NCBI RefSeq assembly: GCF_014644295.1
Contig: NZ_BMKK01000012.1
Coordinates: forward strand, 141,078-205,077
Direction of reading: 5' to 3'
DNA length: 64,000 nt
Source of the DNA: Emticicia aquatilis
GTDB taxonomy: Bacteria > Bacteroidota > Bacteroidia > Cytophagales > Spirosomataceae
Position 1 is the first letter of the stretch, and the number at the start of each line of letters is the position of its first letter. A program made the translations under genes and the position numbers. Of the stretch, positions 1 to 7,956 are shown in pieces. A model generated the notes under the pieces. That model saw only the letters and a list, made by a program, of their open reading frames with translations, was not told the DNA's origin and did not search any database.

Positions 1-1
1 T

Positions 2-487
2 CTCGGAATCGTGTTGGCATTCTTGAAAAACTTTGACGCTCATCAGCAGAAAAACATCGGTTTAGGAGCTTTTTGGGTGATTCTAAGCGGATTTACTTAT
101 GCTTTTTATCTCATTAGTAGCGATGGTCTCATTGCCAAACTCGGCACAACCCGTTTTACTTCGTGGGTCATTATTTCGGCACTTTTCCCCACGCTCATTC
201 ATTGTTATATCGAAAATAGACTTGATATTTTTAATTTTCCGATACCTGTTTATATCATTTCGATGTCGATGGCCGTTTTCTCAACAGTTTTGCCAACATT
301 TATGTTATCAGAGGGAATAAAACACGTGGGCTCGGGCAATGCTTCGATAATTGCGAGTATTGGACCGATTTTCACGATTTTTCTGGCAACGGCATTTTTG
401 GGCGAAAACATCTGGCTCGAACAAATCATCGGAACGGTTTTCGTCTTAATCGGCGTATTTTTGATTAGTTGGAAAGGTAAAAAGTAA
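2..487 (+). CDS. EamA/DMT-family transporter, C-terminal part
   Basis: This is the 3' part of an inner-membrane drug/metabolite transporter. The frame is open to the left edge, so the start lies outside the window. About five hydrophobic segments can be seen. The second EamA repeat is recognisable from the run SEGIKHVGSGNASIIASIGP, followed by a last helix ending in SWKGKK, a basic cytoplasmic tail. In this family the ten helices form two EamA repeats, and roughly the last half is present here. The substrate cannot be read from the sequence. A GTG at 11 could be mistaken for a start, but upstream codons continue the same reading frame. Confidence 0.8.
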   Translation, partial: LGIVLAFLKNFDAHQQKNIGLGAFWVILSGFTYAFYLISSDGLIAKLGTTRFTSWVIISALFPTLIHCYIENRLDIFNFPIPVYIISMSMAVFSTVLPTFMLSEGIKHVGSGNASIIASIGPIFTIFLATAFLGENIWLEQIIGTVFVLIGVFLISWKGKK

Positions 488-583
488 ACATTGAGAGGTC
501 AATACATATAAGAACTTATCATGAATCCACTTAATAACTAATCATTAACATTCAATCATTATATAATTACCACACAATTTGAT

Positions 584-591
584 TAATTTTG
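584..591 (+). promoter_or_regulatory. Bacteroidota -7 element (TAATTTTG)
   Basis: The octamer fits TAnnTTTG and lies 30 bases upstream of the lipoprotein start at 621. No good TTTG was found 19-21 bases further upstream, so this is only half a promoter. Confidence 0.35.
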
Positions 592-620
592 AAAGATTAT
601 TAGCAATATAACCCCAAAGA

Positions 621-1541
621 ATGAAGTATTACATTATAATTTTTAGCCTATTATTTACGATAACTGCTTGTAGTAACGAAAACGAAAAAAAAACAATACA
701 ATTATCTGATACACAGGAGTTTAGAAAATACTGGTTTTCGAATAAAGCCGAAATCAGTAGCTATGGTTTACAGCAAGCCCAATACGGCAAGTTGAATCAA
801 GGTGAAGCCATCATGGTATTTGTAAGTGAAGATTTTCGTCTGGATAAACAAGTAAAATTAGAGTCAGATTCTAAAGAGAATGCCACGCCTGTGCTGAAAC
901 TCAATTTTATTAAAAAGTTTATCACGGGTATTTACGATTATTCGATGTACACATCAGTTTTTACGCCCGTACAGACCAATACATTCCCTGCAACGCTCAA
1001 AGTAACGAACACCAACCAAGAGTGGTGTGGACAGAGTTTTTTACAACTCAATTATCATCAGAACGGCTATCAAGTGCTGGGTAAATCGTATTTTGAAGAT
1101 GAGGTTTCGGAAGAATGTCACATTGATTATGCCATGCTCGAAGACGAGCTTTGGACAAAAATCAGATTATTACCCATCGAACAACTGCCCAAAGGTAATG
1201 TTTTGTTGGTTCCGAGCATGACATCGTTGCGTTTGCGTCATAAAAAAGTATTAGCCGAAATGACACAAATTAATCTCGAACCCTATAAAGGCGACTCGAC
1301 ATTTAAAGGCAAAGATTTGATGGATTATCAAATCAGATTCCCTGAAAGTAAACGAGATTTAAGAATCATTTTCGAGAAAGGATTTCCACACCAAATTATA
1401 GGCTGGGAAGATACCTATGAAGTAAGAAAAAAGAGACTAACGTCGAGAGCAATCCTGAAAGCAACCATTCAAAATGCTTATTGGGAGAAAAATACGCCCG
1501 CTGATACCAATTATAGAAAACTTTTAAAGTTGAAATATTGA
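621..1541 (+). CDS. Lipoprotein of unknown function
   Basis: A 306-residue exported protein. The N-terminus has a short basic start, a hydrophobic stretch and a lipobox ending TITAC, so Cys17 should carry the lipid anchor. The rest is polar and rich in charged and aromatic residues, without any domain I recognise. Cysteines occur in WCGQSF and EECHIDY, which could pair in the periplasm. A second lipoprotein follows about 100 bases downstream on the same strand, so the two may be transcribed together. Function is unknown. The call rests on the signal peptide and a clean long frame. Confidence 0.75.
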   Translation: MKYYIIIFSLLFTITACSNENEKKTIQLSDTQEFRKYWFSNKAEISSYGLQQAQYGKLNQGEAIMVFVSEDFRLDKQVKLESDSKENATPVLKLNFIKKFITGIYDYSMYTSVFTPVQTNTFPATLKVTNTNQEWCGQSFLQLNYHQNGYQVLGKSYFEDEVSEECHIDYAMLEDELWTKIRLLPIEQLPKGNVLLVPSMTSLRLRHKKVLAEMTQINLEPYKGDSTFKGKDLMDYQIRFPESKRDLRIIFEKGFPHQIIGWEDTYEVRKKRLTSRAILKATIQNAYWEKNTPADTNYRKLLKLKY

Positions 1542-1554
1542 ACGTGTAATTTTG

Positions 1555-1600
1555 TATAAGGTCTGCACCGAAGGTCTGACCGAAAACGCAGATAAAAGCA
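1555..1600. repeat. 7-bp-period repeat with GTCAGACCTTCGGT word (copy 1)
   Basis: The gap between two lipoprotein genes contains the word ACCGAAGGTCTGAC, with a second partial copy of GGTCTG directly before it. The reverse complement GTCAGACCTTCGGT recurs at about 51047-51060, also just outside a gene. The local sequence falls into steps of seven bases. Confidence 0.5.
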
Positions 1601-1638
1601 TTTTTTATTTAGGCTCACAGCCCATTAACAGTAATTTG

Positions 1639-2421
1639 ATGAAAAAGCCCAATGTCTTTTACTTTCTTATCTCTTTATCATTAATAGCACTTCTTGCTTC
1701 ATGCGGAGAAAAAAAAGCCCAGAAAACCGAAAACAAAGCTGATAGTCCAGCCATTCATACGCTTATTTTCATTGATAAAACTGCCAGTGTTGATGTATCA
1801 AAGCCTTTTGTGGCTCAAAAATACCAACAGGCACTCAATAGCATTATCGAAGAGAACGTAAGGAAATCGGGCGATAAATTTGAGATTTATTACATTCACG
1901 AAAATACTGCCAAAGGGCGTTGTTTGTCGCTCACCTGCCGCACCGAAATGGAAGACACCGAAGGCATGAATGCAACCGACTTAGAGGCTATCAAGACTTC
2001 GTACGACTTATCTATCAGAAAAGAACGCACCTTCGTAATCAAACAAGCGTTGGCACGCCTCAATGCTCAAAACGATAATGCTTCTAATCGAGAAACAAAT
2101 ATCTTGGCAAGTATTCCAGTAATTGCCAAAGCCTCAGAATCGGGAGCGGTTGTAAAGGTATATTATTTAAGTGATATGGTTGAAAGTGTAAAAAATGGCC
2201 GAGATTTTCAGATAAAACCACCAAAAGACGATTCGGAAGCCGAAGCATGGGCAAAAGCAGATGCCGAAAAATATAAAGATTTAGCCTTAAATGGCCCCGA
2301 TGTTTCGATGATTTTACCATTCGAACCAACAAGTTCAATCAAAGAAAATAATCCAACAATTACATTTTATTGGTCGAAATTATTTGAGAATTTGGGCGTA
2401 ATGAGTGTGCAAGAGTTGTAA
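1639..2421 (+). CDS. Lipoprotein with von Willebrand A-like fold
   Basis: A 260-residue lipoprotein. I chose the ATG at 1639 because it gives a normal signal peptide with lipobox LLASC; the frame upstream runs through repeat sequence. After the anchor, the strand HTLIFIDKTASV resembles the first strand and metal-ion site of von Willebrand A domains (DxSxS, here DKTAS with Thr in the first Ser position). A later strand, VVKVYYLSDM, fits the fourth strand of that fold with its Asp. A CLSLTC pair between them could form a disulfide. This would be a surface protein binding a partner through a metal ion. That role is inference; the family is not identified. Confidence 0.65.
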   Translation: MKKPNVFYFLISLSLIALLASCGEKKAQKTENKADSPAIHTLIFIDKTASVDVSKPFVAQKYQQALNSIIEENVRKSGDKFEIYYIHENTAKGRCLSLTCRTEMEDTEGMNATDLEAIKTSYDLSIRKERTFVIKQALARLNAQNDNASNRETNILASIPVIAKASESGAVVKVYYLSDMVESVKNGRDFQIKPPKDDSEAEAWAKADAEKYKDLALNGPDVSMILPFEPTSSIKENNPTITFYWSKLFENLGVMSVQEL

Positions 2422-2435
2422 AGCAAAGATTTTAT

Positions 2436-2828
2436 TTAGCCCAACTCATGAGGATTGATGTATTCAAGATTGGTTATGTTTTGGAAATCTTTTGTATTTC
2501 TTGTTAATATGACCAAATCGTACACTAATGCGGTTGCAGCAATTAGGGCATCTCCTAACTTCAGTTTTTTATAGGTTTTGCGGAGATGAATTGCTTTATC
2601 GGCAACAATATCATCTACATATAGAATATTAGCATACATCAAGAAGTCGGCAATCTTTTGCATTTCAAGAGGGTCTCCATTAAAACCTAACACCTCTATC
2701 TTTACGATAATAGAGATATTCAGCTCAATATCAATTATTTTATCCATCTCAAAAGCTGCCGCTTGTGGAAGTTTATCTCCCACAAAGTCGATTATTGCAT
2801 TTGTGTCTAAGATATATTTCTTTCCCAT
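2436..2828 (-). CDS. PIN-domain toxin (VapC-like RNase)
   Basis: A 130-residue PIN-domain protein. The acidic residues of the RNase site are in place: Asp8 in LDTNAIID, a Glu in KIEVL near residue 44, Asp in KLGDALIAA near 93, and Asp in TRNTKDF near 112. PIN toxins of toxin-antitoxin pairs cut tRNA or rRNA in a metal-dependent way and are held inactive by the partner antitoxin. The small gene upstream overlaps its start by 22 bases and has the size of an antitoxin. The gene converges on the vWA-like lipoprotein with only 14 bases between the stops. The target RNA is not known. Confidence 0.88.
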   Translation of the reverse strand: MGKKYILDTNAIIDFVGDKLPQAAAFEMDKIIDIELNISIIVKIEVLGFNGDPLEMQKIADFLMYANILYVDDIVADKAIHLRKTYKKLKLGDALIAATALVYDLVILTRNTKDFQNITNLEYINPHELG

Positions 2829-3046
2829 TCTGTTCTTGCTTTCTCAGAGTATAGAAGTAAATCATCGGCGGTTTTTTGAGAAATTGCCCCTCTAAAACTT
2901 GATGGCTTTAACTTCTTACTTGGCTTCTTAGGATTTTCTAAAGACTTTAAATCCTGATGCTTTGCGACAATCATATTCCATTCTTCAATAGGTATAACCA
3001 CAGCTGTGTGATTACCTTCGGTATCAGAAAGATATTGTAAGTCCAT
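2807..3046 (-). CDS. Antitoxin of the PIN-domain pair
   Basis: A 79-residue protein immediately upstream of and overlapping the PIN toxin. The start at 3046 gives MDLQYLSDTEGNHTAVVIPI, a typical opening of small Bacteroidota antitoxins that bind DNA through an N-terminal beta/helix unit; an earlier in-frame start would add a hydrophobic, basic tail that looks like untranslated leader. The C-terminal half is charged and probably disordered until it wraps the toxin. Overlap of the two frames implies translational coupling. The antitoxin class is not certain. Confidence 0.72.
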   Translation of the reverse strand: MDLQYLSDTEGNHTAVVIPIEEWNMIVAKHQDLKSLENPKKPSKKLKPSSFRGAISQKTADDLLLYSEKARTEWERNIS

Positions 3047-3130
3047 AATTATAAAACGTTTACTTTTACGAAGAATTATACAAATATAGAAAATCCAAAC
3101 CACTTATTGATATTTTACTTGGGTAAACAA

Positions 3131-3162
3131 AAAACGGCGATACATCTTTCGATATATCGCCG
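3131..3162 (-). terminator. Rho-independent terminator after atpG
   Basis: The arms CGGCGATA (3135-3142) and TATCGCCG (3155-3162) pair perfectly around a 12-base loop. On the minus strand the stem is followed by a run of T (A-rich on the plus strand, 3124-3134). It lies about 30 bases past the atpG stop. Confidence 0.75.
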
Positions 3163-3188
3163 CCTTTGTATATAAGAAACTAATAATC

Positions 3189-4073
3189 TTACTGTGCTTT
3201 CAAAGCTTCTGCACCACCAACAATCTCCAAGATTTCGTTAGTAATGGCTGCCTGACGACTACGGTTGTACTCAATTTTCAAAGTACGTAGTAATTCGTTA
3301 GCGTTGTCAGTTGCTTTGTCCATTGCAGTCATTCTGGCTCCGTGTTCCGACGCATTCGAGTCAAGAACTGCCTTAAATACTTGCATTTTGATAGCTTTTG
3401 GCATCAATTCTAATACAATTTCTTCTTCCGATGGTTCAAAGATATAATCTGTTTTACCAGCATTTGAATTATCATTTTTCTTTTCAACCAAAGGCAACAT
3501 TTGCTCTGCACGAATAATCTGTGTAGCAGCATTTTTGAATTCGTTGAAAATAATCTCAACTACATCGTATTTACCTTCTGTAAATGCTTCCATTACTTGT
3601 TCGGCAGCCTGACGAGCAGTTGCGAAATTCAAGCGTTGGAAAATATCCATGTATTCAGCATTTACTTTAAAGCCACGTTTTTGTAGAGACTCTCCACCTT
3701 TTTTACCTAAAGGCATGATTTCTACTTTTCCTTTAGCAGCCTGAGAAGCATATTTTTCTTGAATAAGAGCCAATGTAGCTTTCACAACGTTTGAGTTGAA
3801 AGCACCACAAAGACCTCTATCCGAAGTCACAACAATGATTAATACATTCTCAACTGGGCGTACCTTAGTGTACGGACTTGTTGCTCCAACCTCCGTATTA
3901 GCCGAAACCGTCGAAATCAATTCATTCAACTTAGTAGCATACGGACGCATCTGAGTAATGGCATCTTGAGCACGACGAAGTTTCGCCGCCGATACCATTT
4001 TCATTGCTTTGGTAATCTGTGTTGTAGAGTTTACCGAAACAATTCTATTTCTTACTTCTTTTAATGAAGCCAT
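3189..4073 (-). CDS. atpG: ATP synthase F1 gamma subunit
   Basis: The rotor stalk of F1Fo ATP synthase, which turns inside the alpha/beta hexamer and couples proton flow to ATP synthesis. The 294 residues match the family length. The N-terminal helix MASLKEVRNRI...ITKAMKMVSAAKLRRA and the C-terminal helix ending with NRSRQAAITNEILEIVGGA are the two conserved ends that form the coiled coil. The middle contains the Rossmann-like part with VVTSDRGLCGAFN. It lies directly downstream of atpA, separated by a folded 7-bp-period repeat. No atpD or atpC follows, as is usual in Bacteroidota where those genes lie elsewhere. Confidence 0.98.
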   Translation of the reverse strand: MASLKEVRNRIVSVNSTTQITKAMKMVSAAKLRRAQDAITQMRPYATKLNELISTVSANTEVGATSPYTKVRPVENVLIIVVTSDRGLCGAFNSNVVKATLALIQEKYASQAAKGKVEIMPLGKKGGESLQKRGFKVNAEYMDIFQRLNFATARQAAEQVMEAFTEGKYDVVEIIFNEFKNAATQIIRAEQMLPLVEKKNDNSNAGKTDYIFEPSEEEIVLELMPKAIKMQVFKAVLDSNASEHGARMTAMDKATDNANELLRTLKIEYNRSRQAAITNEILEIVGGAEALKAQ

Positions 4074-4083
4074 CTTTTTAATT

Positions 4084-4171
4084 AATTAAGAATTAAAAAT
4101 TGAGAATTAAAAATGAAGGTAGAATATTTCCTTATTCTCAATTCTCAATTCTCAATTCTACATTCTTAATT
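4084..4171. repeat. Inverted 7-bp-period repeat between atpA and atpG
   Basis: The left arm (4084-4125) is six heptamers of the form AATTAAG or AATTGAG. The right arm (4137-4171) is five heptamers of the form CTCAATT, ending CTTAATT. The arms are complementary in register, so the whole gap can fold into one long hairpin between the two genes of the operon. Confidence 0.85.
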
Positions 4172-4174
4172 GTA

Positions 4175-5752
4175 TTAAGCGTATTTCTCTGCTAATTCTT
4201 TACCAACTTTCTTGATGATAGCCGTGATGTCATCATCTAATTTACCAGCCGCAAGCTTCGTGATAACTTCTGGATTTTGAGCTTTCAATAATAAAATAAA
4301 TTCGTTTTCAAACGCTTTTACTTTGCTTACATCAACTTTATCCATTACACCATTGATTGAAGCATAGATGATTGCAACTTGCTCACCAACTGGAGTTGGA
4401 GAGAATTGAGCTTGCTTCAAAATCTCTTGGTTTTTACGACCACGGTCGATAGTCAATTTTGTAGAAGCATCAAGGTCAGAACCGAACTTCGCAAACGCTT
4501 CCAATTCACGGAATTGTGCTTGGTCAAGTTTCAATGTACCTGCTACTTTCTTCATTGACTTGATTTGAGCATTACCACCCACACGTGATACCGAGATACC
4601 TACGTTAATCGCTGGACGAATACCTGCGTTGAACAAGTTAGACTCCAAGAAGATTTGACCGTCAGTAATTGAGATTACGTTAGTCGGGATATATGCAGAA
4701 ACGTCACCCGCTTGAGTTTCGATAATCGGAAGGGCTGTTAATGAACCACCACCTTTTACTTTACCTTTCAATGAAGGTGGTAAGTCGTTCATGTTGCTTG
4801 CAATCGAATCATCAGAACTGATTTTCGCAGCACGCTCCAACAAACGACTATGTAAGTAGAATACGTCACCTGGGTAAGCCTCACGACCTGGCGGACGACG
4901 AAGCAACAATGATACCTCACGGTAAGCAACTGCTTGTTTCGATAAGTCATCGTAGATAACCAATGCAGGACGACCAGTATCACGGAAATACTCACCGATG
5001 GCTGCACCCGTAAACGGAGCAAAGAATTGCATCGGAGACGGGTCAGAAGCACCCGCATTTACGATAACTGTGTAATCCATTGCACCATACTTGCGAAGTG
5101 TTTGCTCAACAGCTTTTACAGTAGAAGCTTTTTGTCCACAAGCTACATAGATACAATATACAGGCTCGCCTTTGTCGTAAAACTCTTTTTGGTTGATGAT
5201 GGCATCAATACAAACCGCTGTTTTACCAGTTTGACGGTCACCGATAACCAACTCACGTTGTCCACGACCGATTGGAATCATGGCGTCAATTGATTTGATA
5301 CCTGTTTGCAAAGGCTCAGTTACAGGCTGACGATAGATAACACCCGGTGCTTTACGCTCCAAAGGCATTTCAAAAGTTTCACCTTCAATTGGGCCATTAC
5401 CGTCGATAGGTTCTGCCAAAGTATTTACAACACGACCTACGATACCTTCACCTACTTTTACAGAGGCGATTTCTCCCGTACGTTTTACTGTTGCTCCTTC
5501 TTTGATACCCGTCGAGTCGCCTAATAATACCGCACCTACGTTGTCTTCTTCGAGGTTAAGTGCTAAGGCTTTTAAGCCGTTTTCAAATGCCAGCAATTCA
5601 CCGGCTTGAACTTTTGATAAACCGTATATACGTGCTACACCGTCGCCGATTTGTAGCACTGTACCAACTTCTTCGAGTTCGGCTTCGGTTCTTGCACCTG
5701 CCAATTGCTCACGCAGGATTGCCGAAACTTCGTCTGGTCTAACTGATGCCAT
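4175..5752 (-). CDS. atpA: ATP synthase F1 alpha subunit
   Basis: The non-catalytic nucleotide-binding subunit of F1. The start at 5752 gives [17 protein letters not shown], the normal N-terminal helix, and 525 residues; a longer frame upstream is leader. Beta-barrel domain first, then the P-loop GDRQTGKT near residue 171, the Walker B region [14 protein letters not shown], and the alpha signature [14 protein letters not shown]. The delta subunit gene atpH and the Fo genes normally precede atpA in related genomes; here the upstream neighbour is on the opposite strand, so the synthase genes are split. The divergent promoter region contains a 15-bp perfect palindrome. Confidence 0.98.
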   Translation of the reverse strand: MASVRPDEVSAILREQLAGARTEAELEEVGTVLQIGDGVARIYGLSKVQAGELLAFENGLKALALNLEEDNVGAVLLGDSTGIKEGATVKRTGEIASVKVGEGIVGRVVNTLAEPIDGNGPIEGETFEMPLERKAPGVIYRQPVTEPLQTGIKSIDAMIPIGRGQRELVIGDRQTGKTAVCIDAIINQKEFYDKGEPVYCIYVACGQKASTVKAVEQTLRKYGAMDYTVIVNAGASDPSPMQFFAPFTGAAIGEYFRDTGRPALVIYDDLSKQAVAYREVSLLLRRPPGREAYPGDVFYLHSRLLERAAKISSDDSIASNMNDLPPSLKGKVKGGGSLTALPIIETQAGDVSAYIPTNVISITDGQIFLESNLFNAGIRPAINVGISVSRVGGNAQIKSMKKVAGTLKLDQAQFRELEAFAKFGSDLDASTKLTIDRGRKNQEILKQAQFSPTPVGEQVAIIYASINGVMDKVDVSKVKAFENEFILLLKAQNPEVITKLAAGKLDDDITAIIKKVGKELAEKYA

Positions 5753-5928
5753 ATAATTTTTTTGATGAGTTTTGAATGTAATTTTGAAAAAACGTGTGCT
5801 GTACTCTTGCTTTTTCGGGTGCAAAATTACGATACGATTTTCACAATTCCGATATTTTGCTTAAAAAAAGATTAAAAATGTAGGATTATTTTTAGAATTT
5901 GGCAGCCTAAGAGCAAGCTTTTGGATAA

Positions 5929-5961
5929 AAAATTGACAACTTTGCAAAAGTTGTCAATTTT
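5929..5961. promoter_or_regulatory. Perfect palindrome in the atpA/comB divergent region
   Basis: Arms of 15 bases, AAATTGACAACTTT (with one more A/T pair outside) and its exact complement, are separated by only GCA. There is no T-run placed as in a terminator, and the site lies between two divergently transcribed genes, so a protein-binding operator is a fair guess. A hairpin element is the alternative. Confidence 0.5.
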
Positions 5962-6032
5962 AAGAGCTTTTTTTGGCATCTTTGCCGAAAATTAACTTAT
6001 TCAAAACCGAAGCGGTTTTTGCTATTTTAAAG

Positions 6033-6740
6033 ATGAAAAATATTGATGTTTGCCTAACTCCCGATTTACTACACCTTCATAATATTGACAACACGATTGT
6101 GATTGTCACCGATATTTTCAGAGCTACATCTTGTATGGTTACGGGCTTTGCCTATGGTGTAAAAGCCATCATTCCTGTCGAAACCGTAGAAGAATGCCAA
6201 GCTCTACAAGCCAAAGGTTTTATTGCAGCGGCCGAACGTAATGCTCAAAAAGTTGATGGATTTGAACTTGATAACTCGCCGTTTAGCTATATGGATGAAA
6301 AACTCATCGGCGAAAAAATAGCAATGACGACTACTAACGGTACTTACTCAATTTCAAAAGCTAAAAGTTCGGCCGTAAAAGTTTTGGTGGGTGCATTCTT
6401 AAATCTAAATGCGATTGTTGAATACCTAAAAACTCAACCCTACGATGTATTGGTGCTTTGTGCTGGTTGGAAAGGTCGCACGAATTTGGAAGATACACTC
6501 TTTGCAGGTGCTTTGGTAGATGCGGTGCAAAACGAATATTTTGTGGCTGAAGATAGTGCAATTATGTCTATGAGACTATATCAACAAGCCAAAGATGATA
6601 TGTTGGGTTATTTAGCAAATTCATCGCACATTCGTCGTTTGCAACGCTTGGGCATCAACAAAGATATTAGCTATTGCTTACAACGTGATTTGTATGATGT
6701 GGTGCCTGTGCTACGTGGGAATGAGTTGGTGAATATGTAG
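6033..6740 (+). CDS. comB: 2-phosphosulfolactate phosphatase family (ComB)
   Basis: A 235-residue ComB-family protein. In methanogens this enzyme dephosphorylates 2-phosphosulfolactate on the way to coenzyme M; in bacteria the family occurs without that pathway and its substrate is generally unproved. The family signatures are visible: VIVTDIFRATSCMVTGFAYG near the N-terminus, the Asn-Ser-Pro loop DNSPFSY, the phosphate loop MTTTNGT, and VLVLCAGWKGRTNLEDTLFAG. I chose ATG 6033 because the upstream TTG at 5973 would lie within a likely promoter. No sulfolactate synthase neighbour is present. A sulfonate-related role is possible; the true reaction is open. Confidence 0.88.
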   Translation: MKNIDVCLTPDLLHLHNIDNTIVIVTDIFRATSCMVTGFAYGVKAIIPVETVEECQALQAKGFIAAAERNAQKVDGFELDNSPFSYMDEKLIGEKIAMTTTNGTYSISKAKSSAVKVLVGAFLNLNAIVEYLKTQPYDVLVLCAGWKGRTNLEDTLFAGALVDAVQNEYFVAEDSAIMSMRLYQQAKDDMLGYLANSSHIRRLQRLGINKDISYCLQRDLYDVVPVLRGNELVNM

Positions 6741-6799
6741 GATTTTGTCTTTGAGAATAATGAGAGATAAATAGAAAAGTAAAAAATGCGAGAACAAGA

Positions 6800-6826
6800 T
6801 TTCCCCTCCTTTGAAAGGAGGGGAAA
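6800..6826. repeat. GC-rich palindrome
   Basis: TTTCCCCTCCTTT and its exact complement flank a single central G. The sequence stands out in an AT-rich gap just upstream of the epimerase gene. It resembles the short GC-rich intergenic palindromes common in Bacteroidota genomes. Confidence 0.7.
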
Positions 6827-6863
6827 CTTTATTACTCGGCATAAACAAACGACCTTCATCAAA

Positions 6864-7892
6864 ATGAAACTAAAATTCCATATCCTTACGCTGCAAATGC
6901 GGCACACATTTACGATTGCACATGGCTCGCGAGACGATATTGATGCCTTCATCGTAGAACTTCAAGATGGCGACCTCAGTGGTTACGGAGAAGCGACTCC
7001 GATTCCTTATTATGGTGTTACTGCCGAAGGCATGAGAGACAAACTCGCTGAATATCAGAGCATTATCGAAAATTACGATTTGCAAAGTCCCGAAGATTTT
7101 TGGGCATTTATGTATCCGTATTTGAAAGATGATTCGTTTGCTCATTGTGCGTTAGACATGGCTGCGTGGGATTTATGGGGCAAAAAACAAGGCAAACCTC
7201 TTTACGAAATTTGGGGACTCGACACCAAGAAAGCACCCTATTCCAACTATACGATTGGCATTGATACCATTGAGAAAATGGTTGAAAAAATGCAAGAATT
7301 TGATTTCCCGATATACAAAATCAAGCTTGGTACCGACCACGATGTAGAGATTGTCCGTGAACTCCGCAAACACACTGATGCACTTTTTAGAGTTGATGCC
7401 AACTGTGCTTGGGGAGTAGAAGAAACGATTGAAAACTCAAAGGCTTTTGCCGAATTGGGCGTTGAGTTTATCGAACAACCCATGCAAAAAGACGATTACG
7501 AGCCAATGCTGGAAGTAATGGCAGGTTCGGTATTGCCTCTCATCGCCGACGAAAGTTGTATAGTAGAAGCAGATGTAAAAAAATGCGTTGGAAAATTTGA
7601 CGGTGTGAATGTAAAATTGGCAAAGTGCGGCGGAATCACGCCAGCCTTACGCATGATTGCCGAAGCCCGCAGTCTTGGCTTACAAGTAATGTGTGGCTGC
7701 ATGACCGAAACAAGCATTGGTATTTCGGCAATTGGGCAACTTGCACCTTTGCTTGATTATGTAGATATGGATGGCTCGATTCTGATTTCAAACGACCCTG
7801 CAACGGGGGTTTACCTTGACAAAGGAAAGCCAGTTTATCCGAAAGTAAATGGAACAGGGGCCGTTTTACTCAACACGCCAAACGCATCATAA
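6864..7892 (+). CDS. Dipeptide (L-Ala-D/L-Glu) epimerase, enolase superfamily
   Basis: A 342-residue muconate-lactonizing-type enolase superfamily enzyme. Such epimerases interconvert L-Ala-D-Glu and L-Ala-L-Glu from recycled peptidoglycan in the cytoplasm. The catalytic Lys pair sits in YKIKLG, the metal ligands in FRVDANCAW, FIEQPM and IADESC, the second base Lys in VNVKLAKCGG, and the C-terminal DMDG motif typical of Ala-Glu epimerases in VDMDGSIL. I chose ATG 6864; the frame upstream runs through a GC-rich palindrome and is unlikely to be translated. Another dipeptide specificity is possible, as this group is diverse. Confidence 0.88.
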   Translation: MKLKFHILTLQMRHTFTIAHGSRDDIDAFIVELQDGDLSGYGEATPIPYYGVTAEGMRDKLAEYQSIIENYDLQSPEDFWAFMYPYLKDDSFAHCALDMAAWDLWGKKQGKPLYEIWGLDTKKAPYSNYTIGIDTIEKMVEKMQEFDFPIYKIKLGTDHDVEIVRELRKHTDALFRVDANCAWGVEETIENSKAFAELGVEFIEQPMQKDDYEPMLEVMAGSVLPLIADESCIVEADVKKCVGKFDGVNVKLAKCGGITPALRMIAEARSLGLQVMCGCMTETSIGISAIGQLAPLLDYVDMDGSILISNDPATGVYLDKGKPVYPKVNGTGAVLLNTPNAS

Positions 7893-7956
7893 AGCACTAA
7901 TAATTAACAACTTGTATTCTAACTTTTGCAAAACTCTTTAAAAACCTATTAATTCG

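Noticed and set aside
5753..5824. N-terminal extension of AtpA
   Set aside because: The 24 extra codons do not resemble any AtpA start and fall in the promoter region; M at 5752 gives the standard N-terminus.
6786..6863. N-terminal extension of the dipeptide epimerase
   Set aside because: It is encoded through the GC-rich palindrome and is unlike the family start.
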